A DNA stretch of 64,000 nt from positions 186,001 through 250,000 of the forward strand of contig JAQPZY010001536.1 of the NCBI GenBank assembly GCA_029931535.1, read 5' to 3'. How positions within the stretch are numbered: the stretch's first letter is position 1; each line of letters starts with the position of its first letter. Below, piece after piece: positions 25,093 to 38,900 of this stretch. The DNA comes from Margaritifera margaritifera. Taxonomy: Eukaryota; Mollusca; Bivalvia; Unionida; Margaritiferidae. The position numbers and the translations under genes are program-made. A model generated the notes under the pieces. That model ran no database searches. It had not been told where the DNA came from and was given only the letters and a program-made list of their open reading frames with translations.

Positions 25093-25440
25093 TATTTATT
25101 TATTCTTTATCACATTCTAAACCAGAACCAGTTGAGGTTAAACAAGGCTTTGTCGGAAATAACATTGTCATGGGACTCGCAACAGCAATGAAATATTTCC
25201 TTTTAAAACACTATGTCGAGACAATTGTAACTGTATCAAAATCAAAATGTTATCCGTGGAACGGATCCATTGTTGATGGCCGACTAGAGTGTGACAGCGA
25301 AAATGACGAGTACAGGATTTTCATACTGAACGTCACACAAGGGGATGCTGGACTCTACAAAGTATGGAATCCTGTGAACAGCAGTGATATTAAGCGATGG
25401 TTTTTCATCATTGCAGGTATATTAAAGAAAACAGAGTAAA

Positions 25441-25527
<87 letters not shown>

Positions 25528-28500
25528 AACAATTCAAGGGCCTTTTTATATTATGTAAACTAACCAATGCCCCTACTAGCATTTAATAGTGTAGAAAGAG
25601 TTGAGTGACATTATACACGGTCGTACACACCAGCGTAAGCATGGACCGACTGTATAAAAAAATATCCCCGTGCTTTTTCAAAGGAATGATGAAAAAAACT
25701 ATGAACTTGAAAAGACAGGGGTCAGAAATAATTGTCAAGTTAAAGTTCAAAGTATTGAATGTGAATGTAATAATGTTTCAGTTGAGATTTTCATTGATCA
25801 AAGAAGGTTAAACTTGTGTAGTTTTATATTATTGACTTGATACTTTAATGCCTGTACGTCTGCCAGAATATCCTTGAATTCCGAATCAATTATTTCAGGT
25901 CCTCCATACTACTAATTATTACAAACTCCCCTATTGAATTTGCAGCATTCGTGCCATCTGATAGATTCTTAGAAGTAAACTAAGGAAATAAACCGTTTAT
26001 CTGGTTCGCTGTGTGAACATTTTGATTCTATCTGGATTTATTTATTTCCTCATATTCTCAGATACTTTATCAGCGTGGGGTTTTTCAAATTGTTTCTTTC
26101 TCTTGCAAATATTTTGAAGAAAATTCTTCACTTTTCTTTTGAATCTGATAGACCCTTTGGGAGCCTTTTGTGATTTTTTTTGTAACTGTAGACTGGCTGT
26201 TTCTTGAGCGCAAGACATATTGAAAACTGAATTATATTCAACACTCAGGATATTAAATTTTGCAACCCACAATTGTTTGACGGTTTTCCAACCACAAAAT
26301 GCCCCTCCAAAACTCTTAAAGTGACAAATTCACGTCAGCAACTAACTTCTGGGCAATGAAGTCATAAGCTTGACGTGATATTTCCTTCACTCTGCAACAT
26401 GAGAATACAATTAAAATGTAAGTTAATATAATAGGTGAAACAGAAAAGAATTGGTAATTGGTCAAAGGGTAAAAAATGTATTGGCTTTATATCAATATTT
26501 TGTATAGATAAATAAAACACAACTTTGACAAATTATACTCTTTATGAAATTTACATATTATAGATGTATATTAAAATTAAGGCAGATAATTGAACTGGTT
26601 TTTATTTTGATTTGTTACTAGATACGTGTACATCTTAAATAAAGCAACAATCTTCTGAAAAGGTAAAGATTAGAGAGTACTGACAACTCCTTGCAGATTT
26701 ATACATGAAGGACAATGAAAAAGGATGATGGGAGGGTGGTATATTTGCTAATTTTCTAAAAAGCAAGTGCAATTTTCATTATTACCTTTTCCGTTATAAC
26801 ACTGTTTCTACAGTAGAGTATTGTACGATGTACAGTTTTATCCCCAGACCGCTAGTCACGATATTATGCAGTCCCCTGGTGCATTTAAGATAATAATTGC
26901 TCCGTATGTTAAAAAATGGGCAAATGATGCCAAGTTTATGCAGAAAATGCACGTGTGGAATATTACAATATGCCGTGTTGTAAACTGTTGAAGACCTGAC
27001 ATCCCCAAAGAAGGCCTGGAAAGGGCACACTGCAGTGCCCTCCTAAAACAGGCTGGAGACAACACTGTAACACTTGTACCTTTTAAACTATTTTTTTTTT
27101 TTTTTTTTGTGTACTATGCTGTGTTTGGAAACATCAAGGTATTACAATGCGCGTGCCGCTGGGGCAGGTGTTATGAAGATTCATACTGTTGTCCATAAGT
27201 GTCAAAATATTGAACAAATAATGCTTATGCGCAATCCGCCAAATATGCGTAATATCACTTTGCTGCTACATTTCATATTTTAAAGGAAGATTAGGAAATA
27301 TAGCATATAACACATTTTTACTTACAGTGCCTCAATAATATATTATTCCTACAACTTGCTATATGAAGCACTGCCTTTTCAAAACATGGTGTGTAATCGT
27401 AAGCACAAATCCTCTCGTCAACATACATCAGTTTAGGGTCGAAACAAAGTTTAATAAGCCTAGATGTCACAAGGTCAAAGATACAGAGGATGTATTTAAC
27501 AAATGGCAGAACAAAGAAAGTCACTGAAGCATGAAAGTCAGGTCACATTAACTTATCAACATAGTTTTGGAATGGTTGAGTTAATCTTCTTGAGATGCAT
27601 CTACATACCAATTTTCATAAGTGTATTCAACTGTCATAGTGAACACTTTTGATATGGTTGAGTCTCGCTCCTTGAGATGGATTCACATACCAATTTTCAT
27701 AAGTGTATTCAACTGTCATAGTGAACACTTTTGATATGGTTGAGTCTCGCTCCTTGAGATGGATTCACATACCAATTTTCATAAGTGTATGCAACTGTCA
27801 TAGTGAACACTGTTGATATGGTTGAATCTCGCTCCTTGAGATGGATTCACATACCAATTTTCATAAGTGTATGCAACTGTCATAGTGAACACTGTTGATA
27901 TGGTTGAATCTCGCTCCTTGAGATGGATTCACATACCAATTTTCATAAGTGTATGTAACTGTCATAGTGAACACTGTTGATATGGTTGAGTCTCGCTCCT
28001 TGAGATGGATTCACATACCAATTTAAATAAGTGTATGTAACTGTCATAGTGAACACTGTTGATACGGTTGAGTCTCGCTTCTTGAGATGGATTCACATAC
28101 CAATTTTCATGAGTGTAGTTGAAATAGGATCCAAGGTATTGGGGGTGTAATGAATAGCTGAAAATGAAAAGTTGCTCAGGCGTGACATTTAGGTAACTGT
28201 GACCTCTGTTTGGTATGATTGGGTGTCACTTCTTAAGGTGCATCCACGTACCAGTTTTCATGAGTGTATGTGAAAAAGGTCCAATATACTGAGGGCGTAA
28301 CGAACGGATAGCTGAAAATAAATAGGGCAATCAAGTGTGAAGATTGCATCACAGTGCCCTAGTTTTTGTATGGCTGAGTTACTTGAGATGCATCAATATA
28401 CCATTTTCCCCGAGTGTAGCCTAGGTTCAATAGGGTCCAATGTATCGATGGTGTACCAAACAAACTAACACACGAAAGTGTAAACGAATATACACATGAA

Positions 28501-31500
28501 CGAACGAGCAAAGTCCATATCTCCTCCTAACTGTTTCAGCTTGTGGAATAAATGAAGAAAATGAAGAAAAAGGAGCACACAAAATATAAACAGTGAAATT
28601 TCAACAACGAAATCTTTCGAGACGAAATTAAAGACTAAGTGCTGACCATAAACTCAAATCTCGGTTTTATGGGACTTATTTTAGTGTACGATTGACATTT
28701 GGGACCGAAATTTACTTTAGTGTTTAGTAGGGCTGAAACGGTTAGTAAATTTCTTGACCGTTTACACGTAAGACAGTAACCGAACCGTTCATCACAGTCA
28801 GAAACACCTCTTGTACAGAGTGTGAACTGGTTACAGCATAATCAAAGTATCCGGTTTCTAAAATATAGTGAAACTTACATGTTACACTTTCTAACACAAT
28901 GAAATTTCCCGCTTGCTTTCGGATGGGGTCTATTTATACGTTCCACCTTTATTTTTTTATATCCTCAGCCATTTCATGCAACAATCAATAACAATCAAGC
29001 CAATTGTCGGATCACTGAAACGCAACGTGTAAAACTTGTGTATCACTAGTGTAAAATGACTTGGACGCAAAAACCGTAAGACGAATGAACTGTCGATGAA
29101 GAAATCCGGATTTTTGTGTTTGCGAATGTGTGTGTGAGTACGTGCTTTCATAAAGTATGATTGAAGATGGTGTTAATATTATTCTGTATCATATCTGAGA
29201 ATAGCAGATCATGGTACATGTAGAGCATTTTCTGGAACTGGGACAGAGATATTACATTGTTTCAATTCATTTTTAATGCCCGTTTTTGAAGGAAAGGCTG
29301 AGAGTGAGACATTGTATTAACATTTTTAGTTTGCACATAAATTTGTTCAGCTTACACCCTTTGTAGTACAAGGCATGGGGTGGGGGTGCGAGAGGAAGAA
29401 ACAGCGGGTGAGGGGTTGAGATCGGGTAACCGGTTGCCAAGTTTTGTAAACGGTTACCGCTAATACTCGAAGCATCAACGGTTATCCGAGCAATCGTTAC
29501 AGCCCTTGTGTTCAGAATACAATGGTTTCGATTTACTGAGGAAAGTTTTATTAAAATTAAAGATGGAAACCTTTGGGAACAAAAACAAAATTCGGTTTCA
29601 AGGGTACTTTGGTTTACTCAGGCTTCAACCTGTAGAGGTTTCATTGTTTTTTTTTATAAGAACCATATCTTAACCCTGTTACATCTGGCACAGTTGGATC
29701 GGGAGACATATTATCAACTCTGTTCATTTCTTGCACATTTATGGAAACTCTTCACAAACTGGTACACTCTCTTCAAATGTGGATACGTTGTAAGACAATA
29801 AAGCATTTCCATATTTACTATAGGATTAAACGATCATGGTTGGGTATTTATCAAAGTGTACATTTTTACCTAATCACTCACAGACTTTATTTATTTTGTG
29901 AGTGATTAGCCAAAAATGTAACAAGGTTAAAAATGTCAAAACGTTAACATAAAGTTATTCGGACTTGATTTACTTTGTGAGTGATTAGGTAACAATTTAC
30001 ACTTCGATAAATATCCAACCATGATCATTTAATCCTGATAATTCTAATTTCCTTTCTGTACTCAATTCAGCGGATTCCATCAACAAAGCATTTGAGTTTA
30101 GGTAGCTCGTACTTTCTCTTTATTAGCCTCTTCACACTGCTCTAGAATATCTTGCCCCCTCTTTACTAGCCAAAGATCATCGATCAGATCATTAATCATC
30201 GATGTGGAACAAAGTATCAACAACCCTTGGCAAACAAATGACCTGACCCGTACAAAATCACAATACAGGAGTTAATGAGGGTCACCATGATTTTTTTTCT
30301 GAGAAAATATACTTTATGTGTTTAGTATTCATTCTTCTTGTTTTCTACACAGTTCGATCTTTTCCCCAAAAGGTCGCATCCATTTTTAGTGAGATACGCT
30401 GCTCTTACGTCATATGACTATTACTCTAAATAACAGTTGATTGACAACACGATGTCAAGCAAAAATGCCGTAATTTATGAAGGTACATTTGCTCATAAAG
30501 CCTGCTCTGTTTGGCAACATAGGTGGGGATTTTGGTACAGGAAGGACTTGTGATTGTAATGTTTGAAATTCTAATGGAAGATTTTGTCTGCCGTTGGCAA
30601 ATTTGATCTGATGTCACAGTGGGTTGGGGGTGTTAGGGGGGTTGCTATTATGATGTATTAAGGAGTTGGAACAGGCAAGGCTTGACAGAAAAGCACTGGA
30701 AACCATTTGGGAACCGATAGTAGGCCCCATAATTTATTGATGTGTAAATAATTCCAGATCAGCGTTGCGTGACCGTTTACATCCAATCACATGGCAGAAA
30801 ACACAGTCAGTTCATAACAGTTAGAATTAAGAACGATTAAAATAAGTGTATGTAAGGGCTTTTTTATTATTGTTGTACTGGTTAAAATAAAAGGTGAAGA
30901 TCATATGATCATGCCAGTGAGTGTATGCATGTAACAAGGCATAATGTCACGGAAAACGACCGAAGACATATAATCTAGATCTATATATGTACCTAGACTT
31001 TAAATTATGCCATATGATTATGGATAGTCTCTAGAAGGATCACGCAGTACAACCAACACCGACAACAAGTTTGGGGATATTATACTTGAAGAATACGGCA
31101 AAGAGGCTACTTATACTGTGATTGGTTGACAACATGCCCATTCCTTTAGCCGGTTTAGGTAGCCGTGGTAGCTCACTTGATACAGCGTCGGATTCGTAAT
31201 CCAAGAGTGGCGAATTCCATACCCGCCCAGGCCAGCCCGGGTCGGCTGCCTCTGTGTGTTCTTGGAATAGGAACTTACCTTTCATTTCACCGGTTTAATA
31301 TAGCCAATAATGTGTTAAAAGTGCTGTTAAAACCAAGAAATTCTTTGGCCGGTCAGCAAATATTTATTGTGTTGCTGGTGACTCCAAGTTGCGGTTGGTG
31401 TTTACAATTACAGTGGAACGCATCGCAGCCGACGAACGTGGTAAAGCAAGCGCTGGCATATTCAAAACACCAGGCCCCAGTTTCACAAAGTTCTCACATT

Positions 31501-32905
31501 TTCTTCTTTAAATTAAGATGTTTAATATCTTTCTTATTTCTTTGTTGGCAACAATGAAACCTTTACTGAACATTCAGCAGTTACCAAGGATTACAATAAA
31601 GTCATAATCTCTAGAATTCTTGTCAAAAGAGCTTTGTCTAATTTCAAATTTGAGACATTCCTCAACTCATTTTTCAAGAATAAACAAGTTCCAAGGTATA
31701 CAGCTTTTCTACTATTACTACCTATGAGAATAATCCCAACATTGTAGGAAGAATTACAAATAAAATAATGCAATATCTTAATTTGAAGAGAAAGTTTGAG
31801 AAATTTTGTGAAACTGGGGCCAGATACTGTACCGCTAGGAAACAATCTGATGTTTATCAGCAGGCTGGTAATTTCGCACAGGCCAGATCTTTCTGCGTTC
31901 CCAATCCCGCTGCAGACGCATAGCAGCAAACATGAAAGACGATGGCAATACCGTTTACGAAAATGAACAAATTAAATTTTACTTCCTCTTTGACATAACA
32001 GATGCATGTCAGTGTACTAGACATCCAAAATCCTTATTACCACGTAGAGTATTTCTGAACATAGACCTTAACGCCCAAAACATTGGTGGATGCCAATCTA
32101 TGGGTCGGACATTATTATTTAATTTTTTCTGGATTGTTTTCATTGAAGAATAAAAAGACGAGTTGTTTACTCTCTTGAGCGAAAAGGTTAACCTGCGTGC
32201 AACCCGAAGTGTTAGTGATACACAGGCGGATACGCTTGCATTTGGGGTTGTTGTTTTCGTTGAAAGTATATGTTAGAGCTGCGTTATCACGCTACATAAA
32301 CAGTGTCAAATAGATACTACATCTCTGTGTATCCTTTTAGATGCAGAAACCAAGACGCTTTTCGTCTTCATCGCATTGTTGATATGCGACACGAATTCAA
32401 GGAAGATCACAAGTGTGTACCGCGTTAGTTATAAAGTTATAGATGCCTATCAGCGCTGTAGATAGTGTCGATACTACTCTTGTCAGCGTTTCGATGGGCA
32501 AGGGTGTGGCGGGTATCTCCTTCTTGTCAACGATAAGCACTGCCCCAACAACAAAATATCCGACGAAGAGGTTTCGATGATCATGTCCGAAAGGCGTCAC
32601 TTCGAAGAGCTAAATGAAAATATACCCGCTCGTGCACGACCATCTACAAATAGTTCATATGATAAAACAAAGCTGTCATAAGGCATTGTGTGCCAGATGT
32701 GCATACAGTGGTGTTATTTGTAAAATAACGTTGGTATTGGAGGTGACCCTCAGACAATCTCGCGCTAGCCCTCGGCTCGGACGGACAGTTTATAAATGGT
32801 TTATTTGGAAAAATACGGTCTCTGCAGAAGAATGCCGTATGTACATGCAATGATGTTATTTGGTTATTTGTAAAATGATATCTACTAGCGTAACCTCGCA
32901 AGGGC

Positions 32906-32978
<73 letters not shown>

Positions 32979-35900
32979 CGAGCTGAGAAAATAGTGTAAG
33001 TGTAAAACAATCCTGGACGCTTCTGAAACCTACGGGTCCCTTCATTATATGCAAATGCATAGGACACACAAACAGACAGATCTATGGATACAAGGTCTAC
33101 GTGCATATTTATTAGTTTACTCGATGTCAACTTTTGCATCTATATACAGAGTCCGAAATATAAACAACTTCAGCTGAATGACATTTTCACTGTTAATTAA
33201 TAAGACGCTCGTACAATATTTATTCCCAATCGGGGTACCCAGTTTTATGGAAATTCCCATGTTTACAATCGTTACAGTGACTGTGTCCACCAAACTACCA
33301 AAACGTGTCTGTATCTGCGATGGTACAAAGAACTAGGAGTCTTACATTCATCTCCTTTTCCCCAATTTCTCGCGTGCTGTGGCACATAAGTATCTGATAC
33401 AAAATTCCTATCGACGTCAGGTAGCATTTATTTACAGTTTGTGTATCTAAATTAGATGTTATCTAGAACACAAGCTCTTGGTACATATTTTTACTGCATC
33501 GTTATGGTTATCTCTACCATCTTGGTGACAATATACATACACATAAAAAGTAAAACTTGACAAGTACTAGTCTGTCATCGGAGATCACTATTATGTATGA
33601 TTTTAGGTAAAGTAATGTATCTGTTTCCAGATAATCCCATCCACGCATCTATTGGACAAAATGTTAGTATGGACTGGTTCTACAATCAACGTGGGATTGA
33701 CCGCAAAATACGGGTCATTCACCCTTATGAAGGAGTAATGATGTTGCTGCCATCAACCAATATTCCTCAGATTAAGAGCAATTTTCAGCATCGTTTGTTA
33801 TACAGCGGGGACATATCGAGAAACTACATGTCATTCATGTTGCTGAATGTAATCACATCAGACACAGGCTTCTACAGAATTGAAACCATTCATGAAACCC
33901 GTATACCTGGTAGCAAACAATTGATAGTTGAAGGTAAGAACGACAAAATATCTCATTTAAAGAATTAATACGATTCTTCGTCTCTTCAACACGCTGAGAT
34001 TTGCGTAAGTTTAAGTAAATAATAGACTGTTCCCATAAATGTAAAATATACACGTTTTTTCTCCATCTCGTTCCTAGTTGCGCAATGATGCCACGTCTAC
34101 GAAATACTGAAATCCATTTAGTAAGACATTTATTGTAATTTACTTTGCACATATTTTGGAGAGTGTATATTTTTTTACAACCATGCTTGCTAGTGGCTAC
34201 CAGTTTATGAAAGGACAAGATCGCAATCATTATTGATCTTTATTGACCACGTCCTGTGCATGTCTCATTTCCTGTCCATCGGTATCTATGTATTTTTATT
34301 GAGCATTGCCATTAATGTAATTTTGAGAGATAACCGTCCCTTGAAAAGACTGTATTTCCCTGCTCTGACAATATTTATTCAAGCAAAGTGCAAGCGTCTA
34401 TGACATATAAAATACTATAGTAAATTAGGCATACAGCCATAATGGTACGTTGTAACTACAAGAAAACACGATCTGTCTCATGTATACATTTTGTATGTCT
34501 GGGAAAGTTATGAAACTGATATAATTAATAACAAAGAAGAAACTCGAATATAGTTTATAATGCTATACACTCTTTTTATATTGACTATTAGATATGTCAT
34601 AGAATAATCGATTTATTTTAACTTAATTCATTGTTTACGGCGAACAAAACTTTAAATATGAGACATATCTGATAGATGGTAGATGCCGTCCACGTTTTTG
34701 GCAACTACAGCGTACGATCTGGCACTTCGGTGCACTGCAATTGAGACTAAAATGAGTTTGGATATAAAGTTGTCTCCCTTTCTGGTCATGGTCAACACGT
34801 TGAGGTTTGCATCCTAACTGGAAGCCGACCCTTAGAGTGAGGTATAGACTCGTTGCACGCTAACAATTGAAATAGGTTTTGGCCGAAACATTCTTCGTAT
34901 CTTAAAGTACCGCACTGAGAACCAGGATTATCAAGCATTCTTTAAGGTTTTGCCCAGCTAGATCTGAGGGTATATAAAATGTTTTTTATTTCTGTGTAGG
35001 CTGATATCTCAAATACTTTTTAAAAAATTTCAGCTGCAATTAACATTGCAAATACTGAATCGAATACTGAAACATTAGGTGCAAATTCAACTGAGGTATC
35101 ATTGCATCACATTTCAAGCCTTATTCATGAGAACCCTTAAACAGTTCCAGTAGGCACTAAGATCCATAGGTCTGTGATACGGTGTGCTCGAGATAGATAG
35201 ATAGATGGATGGACATGGAAATAGCTCGCTATATACTTGTGATCAATGATTAATTGTAGTTGTCTGATTTTTTAAAATCCAGTTGTTTCATCTGCCTCTT
35301 TTTACATGAAGTTACTAAAAAATAAGATTAGGTGCAAGATTACGTGGTTACCATTACACTGTTAGTTGTGCCCACCGTGTTTTGATGTTTCCTCTATCCC
35401 CCAAACCGGCTTGTGCCAGCATTTTTACATGTGAGCATACTTTGCATAACTTGTTGTAATTTGCGTATCCGCGTAAAGGAAACAAAGATTAAATCAAATC
35501 CAGTGAAAACCTGTTATAAATGGGAGCCATTGAATGATGTTTGAGAAGAAAAAGATACCTATGTTTAAAAAGGTGATAAATGGCATAACTCGCTTCATAA
35601 TGCGAGTCAATATTAGTATCATACTTTGTTATATCTCGAATTTGCCGTTTAGCTAAATTTGTCTTAATAAGTATGAGTATATCTATTTATAGTTATAGCA
35701 AGTACATCCATTAACGTCATACCTGTCGTCATCGGAGCGGTAGTTGTGATCCTGCTGCTGCTTGTTTGTCTGTTATTAATTCAGCTGAAGCACACCCATA
35801 GTCTGGAAGCAGGTACTAACGACCTACAATTATACTTTTAATAGTAGTGACCCCAATATAATATCAAGTGTATGCATACCAAACTTGTGTTAATTCATAT

Positions 35901-38900
35901 TTGTTCATTATTTATAATAATTTATTTGTACATGATTTATCATTTTCCCTTTTATATCATAGCCATCTCAGAAATCTCAGATGTTTGAAAGCACAGACTT
36001 TTTATTTTAATGTACATCTGAAGTCTTCAGTTATTTATTTTCTTTGTGTTCGTTTTCAGGAAGCAAAGGAACATTTTGTCTTCCTATCCTTATATTGTTG
36101 TTTCTATAATAAGAGATTTGTGTTTATTTCATACATACATCATACATTCCTGTTCAACCTCGGTTAGTTTCTTCCTACATATCTTAAGAGAGGTGAAGTG
36201 ACTGGAAGACGTACATTATACATGGGTAAATATTGTACGTGCCTTGGGATATACAGCGTGAAAATATTTCCAGTAGGGTCTCCGAAACTTTGTTTCTATT
36301 TCCACATTATTTATCTTTATCTTTATATTTCACATGTTCTTGGTACCATTTGTAATACCAGCAAAGATCCAAATCAAAATATTGTTGCCACACAATTTGT
36401 CACCAAATTTATTCGTCACATATCTGTAATTTATAATTTCTTCCCAGGAAGAATATCAAAAATAGAAAATGTATACTATCGTTTTGTAGTAAAACGTCAC
36501 GTACTTGAGACATGTGATGCTGCATCGTTTGCTACGCCGTCTACAACTAGAAGACGTCTACCTATGCTTCCAACGGAGGAAGAAAGGACTGGTCATTTGA
36601 TTCAGCAATCTAACTCAGATCGAGTTGGGATAGTTAGACCCCATTATGCACCTATTCTAATGGACCGGCCCCAAGTTGACACAGAATGTAGCGGCATTAT
36701 TTCTTTAGAAAAACTAGAATATGACAAACCGAGGATAAACTGCTGCAAATCAAGTCATAAGTCAAATAAGACGGTATCAAATACATGCAATAAAGACAGA
36801 GAAGAATACGTGCTGGAGGTGTGTCCCTCTGACTGTCAGTTGTCTGCAGCAAGTAATGATGTACACAGCTGCAGCCAAATCGTGGAAGGGACTGGACAAA
36901 GACAAGAGGTACCAGGTACATGTGCTAAAGAGTTGTATGCAATAAGCAAGAAGGGCCCGAGGTTTGCCTCAGAAACTAAAGGTTTGTATATTTCATTCAG
37001 GGTGACGTAATGTGATTTCAAAGAGTGTCCTCGTTCGTGTTTGTAAGAAAAAGATAACATATATTGAATAAGCATCATGGGCGTTTATCGGTTGATCCAA
37101 TTTATTAGTTTACCATTATATTGTCCATACAATTATAAAAAGAAGCATGAAGACTGTTTTTACAGTTATACACAAAATTGTCTTCATTGTGACTTGAACA
37201 AGATACAATTTCACAGTATGCTATAAATATGTGAACATGTCATCAAATGCTCTCCAAGCTATAATGGACCTCTCTGCTAAGCGCAGCATATGCCACCAAT
37301 TTCATTATAAACATTTAATTGAACACTTGTCCATCTGATCACCCACGTATGTATCCATGTGTACCGAATTACATATTTTCAGGTATTACTTGGTGACCGG
37401 ACAAGAGTTTGTCCAACATAGTGGGTTACCTAGATACTGTGGGTTATATAACATGTACAATTTTGAATCATTATAACTCCAATATTTTTCGTTTAATTTT
37501 CATGAAATTTTGACAACTTACTAAAATGCATCAATCAAATAGAGGGAGAAGAGAACGCCAATTTAAAATAAATAGCTTTGTTAATTAATGAGACGGAACA
37601 TTATTCTAATATTCAAGAGGTCCATTGGGCATAATTTGTAATATCTGATGGCTGACAGAAATTATCCTTGCTGATGTTGTTGATTAAATAAAGGAATTTT
37701 ATTACAATTATATCTCATAGTAGCTTTGACAGCAGCTGCAGTAGTAGTATTCGTAGTTGCAGCATAAACTTTGTACTAGTACTGGTAAATAAATATACTC
37801 AGGTATTTATTTCGTCAACTGTTCCATTGTAAGAAGGACTGACAATTGCTCTAGGGACGAATATGAGACAGTAATTATTATGTTAACATGATGAAGATAA
37901 CATAAAATGTTTCAAGACAATTATTTTTTTGTTGTTGCCTGAATCAGAGAAAACCCTTACCCCACGGATTGAAAAATACGTAGGAGTTAATTACCAAGGT
38001 TAAATTTAGTTCAATAAAAAAAAAAACATCTGTTGCAAATTTAGAGGAGTTATAACAAAATTAAACTGCTTCCCCCCAATGAAGAAACGAACAATTGCTT
38101 GATATGTTATATGTATGATTAGACGATCTAATTTGTGATTTCATAACCTATATTATATTTACAGAAAACGTCATTTGGGAAAATAAATAATGGCATTTCT
38201 CTGTTAAGTTTAATTTAATTTGTCATATTTTCTGATGGCGAAAATATAAATCACATTTTTCAATATTATTCCCAGGAACATCGAATCCAAGAAAAAAACC
38301 CGTGCATGGAAGCAACGAGGAAGATGGATATGAAATGTTCGAGGGCATGAAAAATATTACATCAGAAGAGGATATCAAGGTAAGAACAATATGCCCTAGT
38401 AAGGACGAAGTCAGGACCAGATTGATGGTACCATGTATTGCAGGACATAGAAAGCTATTTAACGGAGTCTGTCATGCATTTTTTTTCTTCAACCACGTGT
38501 CTAATATATGCATGCAAAATGCAGCCTTAACGTTGGGCTGCATTGGTTCACTATAAGTAGAAAACCATACTTGAAGCTATGTATGTTTCTTGTTACTGCA
38601 TATTTCTAATATCAAATCAAATTCCTTCCAGATCTGTAACGGTAAACATTTCAGAGTAACATATCGAACTTGATTTGACATAAATGTGTGTTTTCGACTG
38701 TGCACACTTTGCAATAGAATGCACTTTCGGTTTATTAAACCTCCGGAAAAGGTTCCAATATTTTTAACGATATAAACCTTTAACAAGCTGTCTTTCTTGA
38801 TAATCCTCTGATTCATTGCCTTAAAATACTTCAATGCGAATGCGGTTTAAATATTATATTTGTCTTCTCATTCTTGGATTTTACAACAATATAAGCAGTT

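Noticed and set aside
29508..29801. 97-codon + ORF beginning just after the hAT-like element
   Set aside because: Not Ig-like and without phase-1 splice sites; not an additional receptor exon.
31160..31224. tRNA-like cloverleaf
   Set aside because: A/B boxes are decayed, the acceptor stem does not pair and the SINE body follows, so it is a SINE and not a tRNA gene.
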